Source: Pontederia crassipes
Taxonomy: Eukaryota; Streptophyta; Magnoliopsida; Commelinales; Pontederiaceae
Direction of reading: 5' to 3'
Assembly: GCA_030549335.1 (NCBI GenBank)
Contig: CM060197.1
Location: 21,898,501 to 21,962,500 of the forward strand
DNA: 64,000 bases
In this document: positions 58,540-64,000 of the stretch, piece by piece
How positions within the stretch are numbered: the first letter of the stretch is position 1
Layout of the letters: the number at the start of each line of letters is the position of its first letter
The notes under the pieces: model-generated
Databases searched by the model: none
What the model was told of the DNA's origin: nothing
Seen by the model: the letters and a program-made list of their open reading frames with translations, nothing else
Position numbers and translations under genes: made by a program

Positions 58540-60461
58540 ATTTTTTAGCGTCGCAAGGAAACGAGACGTTACGTAGACGCCATGTAGGCGCCGACACTGT
58601 CACAATTCGGCTAGAGCGGCGCTATAGAGAAGCTAATGTGTTGCTAAGATAGATAACATAGCGACACCATAGCGTCGTCGGAGCGTCTCCATTGTGTAGC
58701 GTCTCAACATCGCGACGCCATTGAGACGCCCATTAAAAGCTTTTTTCAAATTTTTTTTGTTTGTATGAAATTTTATTTATCAAAAACGTCTCATCGCATT
58801 ATGCCCCGTTCCAATTATTTTATTTTCTTTCGATAATCTATCATGTATGTATACAAAATTATAAATATGTATGTATATGTGTATATTGTGTATATACATA
58901 CATATGTAATATATGTGTACGTATATATATGTCTACGTGTGAAAGATTAAGTTACAACAATGTGTTTCGTCTATATGTATTATAAATATATATGTGTATG
59001 TATATGTCTATTCATGTGCGAGTCATATATATATAGATAACATGTATATGTATACGTATTCGAAGTGAATATATATATGTGTATTTGTTTATATGTGTCA
59101 GATTATGTTATAATAATATGTATATATGCACTTATTATATATAGGTATCAGCATATACGTGTATTTATATGTCTATATGTGACCAATTGAGCGAGGGGTA
59201 AAAAGTCGGCTTAGGAGGCGCAATACAGACGCCATTGAGTCGGTAGATTCATTTAGCGACACCGTAGCGCCGAACTAGCGTCTAAAACAATATGACGTCT
59301 CGAACGTGCGACGCTAGAGAGACGCCCATAGTGTCATCATAGCGTCGACATAAGTTGCGGCGCTCATTAAACGATAGGTGGACGCTATTGAGTGTCTACT
59401 GTGACGCTAACATATCACTCACTTAATCAACCATCGTAATCTCATGATTAAGTATATAATAATAATATATGCATAATTAAGATATTATATATATATTATA
59501 TGTATAGATAACATAAATAATATAGGTAACAAATTATATATTTAGGAACACTCTTATCATGTAAAAATACATATATATATATATATATAATCGTGTAATT
59601 AATACATATATATGTTGATATTATGCTATTGATAATATATTTATAATCGTGTACTTAATACTAATATAATATTTAATGAATTTATTGATTGACATATAGT
59701 ATATATAATATAGTGTTTAAATATATACAGTAGCGTCTCATTAGCGTCTCCTTTGTTTGAGACGTCATATAGCGTCGCTTTAGAGTCTTCAGACATGAGA
59801 CGCTAGTGTCGTGTCTAAAGTGGTCGATGACAAAACGGCGCTAGGTGCTACCGCGCATTTGCGGTTCGTGGCGCGAAATAATAACGTCTACGTAGCGTCT
59901 CGATTGCACTAGATAATTAACGTCAACCCGCTGAATAGTTAAGATATATGCATAATTAAGATATTATATATATTATATGTATAGATAACATAAATAATAT
60001 AGGTAACAAATTATATATTTAGGAACACTCTTATCATGTAAAAATACATATATATATAATCATGTAATTAATACTAATATAATATTTAATGAATTTATTG
60101 ATTGACATATAGTATATATAATATAATGTTTAAATATATACAGTAGCGTCTCATTAGCGTCTCTAGTCTTCAGACGTGAGATGCTAGTTTCACGTCTAAA
60201 GTGGTCGACGCCAGAACGGCGCTAGGTGCTGCCGCGCATTTGCGATTCGTGACGCGAAATAATAGCGTCTACATAGTGTCTCGATTGCGCTACTGTTAAC
60301 GTCAACGCTCTGAGTAGCTAAGAAGACGCTATCGAGAGGCAAGTGACGTCTAATTCTCGTGACGCTAAGTAGACGCAATGGAGGCGCTAGTGGTGTCTTT
60401 ATAGCATCACAGATTTTTGAGGCGCTACATGGCGTCGTTAATCGCCAATTTTCTTGTAGTG
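58540..60461. repeat. CACTA right subterminal region with a ~479-bp tandem duplication
   Basis: AGCGTC/GACGCT units cluster at 58540-58740, 59205-59410, 59735-59935 and 60140-60455, separated by AT-rich DNA. A block starting at 59467 (ATATGCATAATTAAG) is repeated at 59946, covering AT-rich and AGCGTCTC-containing parts together to about 60325. Confidence 0.85.
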
Positions 60462-60463
60462 TA

Positions 60464-60700
60464 TGTTGGAAATAATCCTTATTTGATTATTTTCAGTAAT
60501 AAATTTAATGAATTATGGAATAATTTGTAGGATAGAAATTAGTTGGAGTTTTCTTTTATTAGAACCAATGATTATATTTCAAGAAACTTTTTAGCTATAG
60601 AAAGAATCTGATCCTCGTGCAATTCCAGTTTCTTCCTCCTATTTTTTTTTAAACTTTCATTGTATAGTAAAATTTATAAATAGTTATTTTGCAACTATCC
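60464..60700 (+). repeat. 3' LTR of the nested copia element
   Basis: It starts TGTTGGAAATAATCC directly after the CACTA target duplication and matches 38785-38990. A TATA-like TTATAAATAG lies at about 60673. The right end is not determined. Confidence 0.7.
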
Positions 60701-62179
60701 AATCTATGAAGGTGCAATTTTTTTAATGTTTAGTATTGAAGCGTTCGTCTATGGTTATGCAAAGTTTATACTAAACATTTGTATGTTGTTTATATTTCGA
60801 ACACTTCTTGCTCATAGCAAGGAGGGATCAATTAACTTGAGGTGTATGAAATAATAATTTAGAGAACGTAAAAAAAAGATATATGGAGTGGATTCAATAG
60901 CTTCATGTATTCATTTCTTATAAAGTTTTAGCTCATGATATATGCAAAATGATACTTTATATATCATAGTGACTTCATATAAAATGTTAAAATAAACATT
61001 TTGACAAATATTTTATATGATAGTGATATAAATGCTAAAAGTACATAAGGGAAGTAACATCGATACCAACTATGTGTGGTATTGATATGGATATTTATAT
61101 TAGATGTCTCGATTGTTACTGATTTAGAGTAATCTTGGCTACGACTAATATTTTACATTTGTAATGCTGTTTGATACGGACAAATTATTTATATGGTACG
61201 AAAACAACTGAATTGTTTTAAATGCAATTATAATTGTATAAATACATTTTTTAGACATATATATATATATATATGCAAAAGTGTCACATATTTTCTTTTG
61301 ATGTCAATATTATTCATTGTTAAATCATTATCTTACTATTAAGACAATTATAATATTATATTATGTGGCATAATTGGATGTGATTTGATACGACACGATA
61401 GGAATAGGATACAACACAATGAGATATAATGTGATTGGTGATTAGGTGATAGAGTGATCGAGTTAAAGAAAAAAAATATTGTCACTTCCGTAGGTCGAGG
61501 GTTTGGATCGTTACATCATACATTAAAATTTTGGTTCATCATCAACTCGGAACTGACAATTATGTGTCTTACGAATTAAAATCACCATCGAGCCCCAAAT
61601 ATTTGATGTTCGCATTGGATCAACTATATAGAAAAATCGAACTCAAAATCTGCTCAAAAAATGAGGAGCTATCTATTTCTAGATTCTCTTTTTTCAGTTG
61701 ATAAAATAATAATAATTTTAAAGTTGTAAAAGAATGCTTAAGGATTTCTGAAAACAACCTTTAAAATCCAATTAATATAATCTTGGTCTAGAAAATAAAT
61801 TACAATCATATCAATGAAAATTTCAATAAGCATGAAAAAATCCTTTACTCCAAATATGAATGACAATTGAGATACCCGATAATTAAATTATGATATATTG
61901 ATAGGCATATTTATTATTATTATTATTATTATTTTCTTTATGATCGCATTGTCGGAGGTTATTAGCATCCGACTAATTAGATGAATAAGTTTTATTACAT
62001 ACATGTACACTGTAGCAGGAAGGTTGAATCAATGGACAAACAATTTACAATGCTATTCTTAGAAAAGAACCCAATTGACGAAAAAATCACGAGCGACAAA
62101 AGGAGGTAGTTCTGATCACTTTTTCTCAAGAGCAGCAGCGGAGAATATTCGTCATTATGAGCAGGAATTGCATGGCAGG
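60701..62179. other. AT-rich intergenic DNA
   Basis: No gene. It contains an (AT)n tract near 61257-61275 and an (ATT)n tract at about 61912-61934. Confidence 0.55.
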
Positions 62180-63783
62180 TTAAGAGATCGAGTGCCTCCT
62201 GTCCTTCGGTGGTTTCGTGCGGCCTTTGGTGGCACCGTCGGAGCGCATGAAAGGGGAGAGGAGCTTCTTGGATAAAGAACTGATCACGGACTTCTTCGGC
62301 AATGGAGGCTTCCCAGCAGGCGCCGCGTAGTCCGAAGGCTTCTGGACCTCGTTTTGCTGCACTTTCATCCTCATTAGCTCCAGCTTGAGATCATCGTTCT
62401 CTCTCTGCAAGCGGGACAGTTCGTCTGGCGGCGTGGCTTGGTATCTGCTCCCGTATCGACCGGACTTGAAGGAAATGGCAGGGGATTCTTCGCCCGAGAG
62501 TGCGCCGCCGATCGTTGCGCCTCGATAGCGCTGCTGCTCGTAGTGAAGAACCTGAACCACTATCTGCGCTGGAAGCCTGCTGTTCTGAGCTGCATGCGCG
62601 CAAGCCTGTCTTGACAGCTTCTGGTAATCCATTATGCTGCACACTTTCTTCCTCTCGGCTTCGGTCAGAGATGAATGAGCCTGTGGATTGTGTCAGAAAG
62701 AACTCTGTCACTGGAAGTGGAATTTAAGCTAGTTGGAGGAGAGGGAGTGTCAAATTCTAGATCACATCTTCTGCAGTCCATCTAGCAAAAGAAAAAATGA
62801 GAACGCTGCACTGGAAGTTCTAAGGATGGCTCTAATTTGGAGGTGGAGGATTAGAGTTCAAGTGTTGCAAGTAATGTCTAACAATTGTATCCTCAGGAGC
62901 TACCTTTCATCAGCCTTTTGTCTCTCAAACTGCATTGGACTTGCACCACTTTGGGTCAGGAATATTAGAACCGAAAGACAACAATGAGTTGTAAACTTTT
63001 AATATTTACATGCTATTCCAAGAATTAGTGATGCTTGAATAATTTCAATTGTACATGTTTTGTTGATGAAAGGTGAAAGCCACTAAACTCCTGTGTGCAT
63101 GCAAGAAAGAAGAAGCATCTATGTAAATGAACAGAAAGAGCGTGACGAGTTTTATGTGCTACATACAATCTGATTGGAGCAGAAAGGGTGAGCAATGAAG
63201 TAATGAACAACACTGGCCAACGAAAGTATGAAATTACCTTGAGATATATATCAGTTGCTCTATACATGGCATCATCGTTCACCCTTGCTTGTTCTGGGAT
63301 CAGTTCTGCAAGGCTAAGAAAATTGGCGATTGTCAAGTTTGGATCGGATGCTATTTCAGAAAGATAACTCTCCATTAGACTTCTGACTTGCTCTAAATTG
63401 CTGGATATCGGGGAGACAAAGTCGCCATCGATGACATTGTAACCAAAACAGCTTGCTTCAACTTCATGTTCAAGGTAGTTAAGTAAGATCCTCTTAACTG
63501 TTTCAACATCAAAGGTCGTGTCATCATTGGCAGAAAATGTAGGGATCAATAGATCATCCAGCACAGCCTGGCCTAGCTGCAAGCTTATTCTCTTCTCAAG
63601 ATCGAGTCTGCAAGCTATGGTTGTCTCAAGATATATTGCTGCCCTTAAAAGCAATGATAGAAAACTGACTGACATTGCATTCCTCGCGGTCGGCAAAAGG
63701 CTGACGACTGTTTCCAGCACCACCCTCTTCTCATGCTGTTGTTTCGGCTCAATTTTCATTGACCTTCGTCTTCCAAATATGTC
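62180..63783 (-). CDS. NPH3/RPT2-like (NRL) family protein, 3' exons, 5' end outside the window
   Basis: Two coding exons are visible: 63783-63238 and 62680-62180 (TAA), joined by a 557-bp GT-AG intron in phase 0. They encode most of the NPH3 domain (V-V-L-E-T-V-V-S-L-L-P, A-C-R-L-D-L-E-K-R, L-G-Q-A-V-L-D-D-L-L-I-P, L-N-Y-L-E-H-E-V-E, A-E-L-I-P-E-Q-A-R, Y-R-A-T-D-I-Y-L-K, then M-D-Y-Q-K-L-S-R-Q-A-C-A-H-A-A-Q-N), a short predicted coiled coil (L-S-R-L-Q-R-E-N-D-D-L-K-L-E-L) and a basic tail ending R-R-H-S-I-S. The BTB domain would lie upstream, beyond 64000. Family members act as plasma-membrane-linked adaptors, some as CUL3 substrate receptors in phototropin or auxin-transport pathways. The 63783 exon edge is inferred from an AG and domain continuity. 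Confidence 0.9.
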
Positions 63784-64000
63784 CTACATCAAGCTATCAG
63801 GTTTAATTAATTGTAAAGTGCTCATCAGCAACTAACATTAGCTCTTTTTCTGTAATATAGAAGTTATTCAGTATATTTTCTTGACTGCAAATTCTTCTAT
63901 TAGTATGAAGATTACATAGACTATGGAAAGTCCAATATAAAGCTTGAATTGAATGAGGAGAATTTCCTAGGACCAAGGAGCAACATAATTGTATCCTTCT

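Larger units (their letters stand above)
50479..60461 (-). mobile_element. CACTA (En/Spm) DNA transposon, complete ends, 9,983 bp
   Basis: Both ends carry CACTACAAGAAAATTG as an inverted repeat extending with mismatches to about 28 bp. The 3-bp target duplication TAT is exact (50476-50478 and 60462-60464). Subterminal regions (50479-50930 and 58540-60461) are packed with AGCGTC/GACGCT-type units. Genes lie on the minus strand: TNP2-type transposase remnants (57159-53557) and a TnpA-type gene (53460-about 51170). Transcription would start from the right side. The element lies at the junction of the nested copia's polypurine tract and 3' LTR, so it is younger than that copia. The TNP2 gene is broken, so this copy is probably not autonomous. 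Confidence 0.95.
38785..60700 (+). mobile_element. Ty1-copia retrotransposon interrupted by several nested insertions
   Basis: Related LTR sequences lie at about 38785-38997 and 60464-60700 (shared GGAAATAATC, GGAATAATTTGTA, TTAGTTGGAGTTT, TATTTCAAGAA). A primer-site remnant TACCAGAGC (39000-39008) follows the 5' LTR. Host pieces in order: gag start (39013-39068), gag (40031-40876), protease/pre-integrase (43578-44282), reverse transcriptase and RNase H (about 48740-50460), then the 3' LTR. The insertions between them are listed separately. All pieces have internal stops or shifts. The right LTR end is uncertain. Confidence 0.82.

Noticed and set aside
57857-58603. Long Pro/Ser/Arg-rich open frames on both strands
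   Set aside because: They are open only because the GC-rich minisatellite lacks stop codons; several frames on both strands are equally open and none resembles a protein family.
1-64000. CRISPR arrays, bacterial operons, phage or biosynthetic clusters
   Set aside because: Spliced plant genes and plant transposons account for the coding content; the tandem repeats seen are microsatellites, minisatellites or transposon subterminal repeats without regular repeat-spacer structure.

Overview
This window is nuclear DNA from a flowering plant. It has split genes with canonical GT-AG introns, plant-specific protein families (QWRF microtubule proteins, NPH3/RPT2-like proteins, QALGGH zinc fingers), plant retrotransposons and an En/Spm-type CACTA transposon. 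The GC-rich, Ala/Pro-rich coding regions inside very AT-rich intergenic DNA would suit a monocot, but this is an inference and the species cannot be named.

Layout. 1-4520: degenerate Ty1-copia retrotransposon whose 5' LTR is cut by the window edge. 5638-6270: last four coding exons of the spindle-checkpoint gene BUB3 (+), with an antisense CLPX exon fragment (5163-5258) and a GTT-tailed short retroelement upstream. 6.3-10.5 kb: AT-rich DNA with MITE-like elements. 10675-12066 and 13922-15631: tandem pair of C2H2 zinc-finger repressor-type genes (+). 16168-16983: hAT-like element. 19661-27307: six-exon QWRF gene (-) carrying a complete 301-bp miniature LTR retrotransposon in an intron. 28.4-33.6 kb: two related solo LTRs. 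35743-37021: three-exon ribosomal protein uS14/RPS29 gene (-) with telo-box and site II promoter motifs. 37735-37897: tRNA-derived SINE with a long target duplication.

38.8-60.7 kb is a nested transposon stack. A Ty1-copia element was interrupted by a MITE-like insertion, a 2.7-kb solo LTR (target duplication TGCCC), a block of unclassified repeat plus LINE remains, and a 9,983-bp CACTA transposon (target duplication TAT) that landed at the polypurine-tract/3' LTR junction. The CACTA element carries decayed TNP2-type and TnpA-type genes on the minus strand, a GC-rich minisatellite, and subterminal repeats.

62180-63783 and beyond the window: 3' part of an NPH3/RPT2-like gene (-).

The host genes show no pathway link to each other; this is an ordinary gene-poor plant segment shaped by transposons. 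The best leads are the CACTA element's regulatory and exon architecture, the nested insertions with readable target duplications, the miniature retroelements, the CLPX fragment, and the repeat-driven divergence of the zinc-finger pair.
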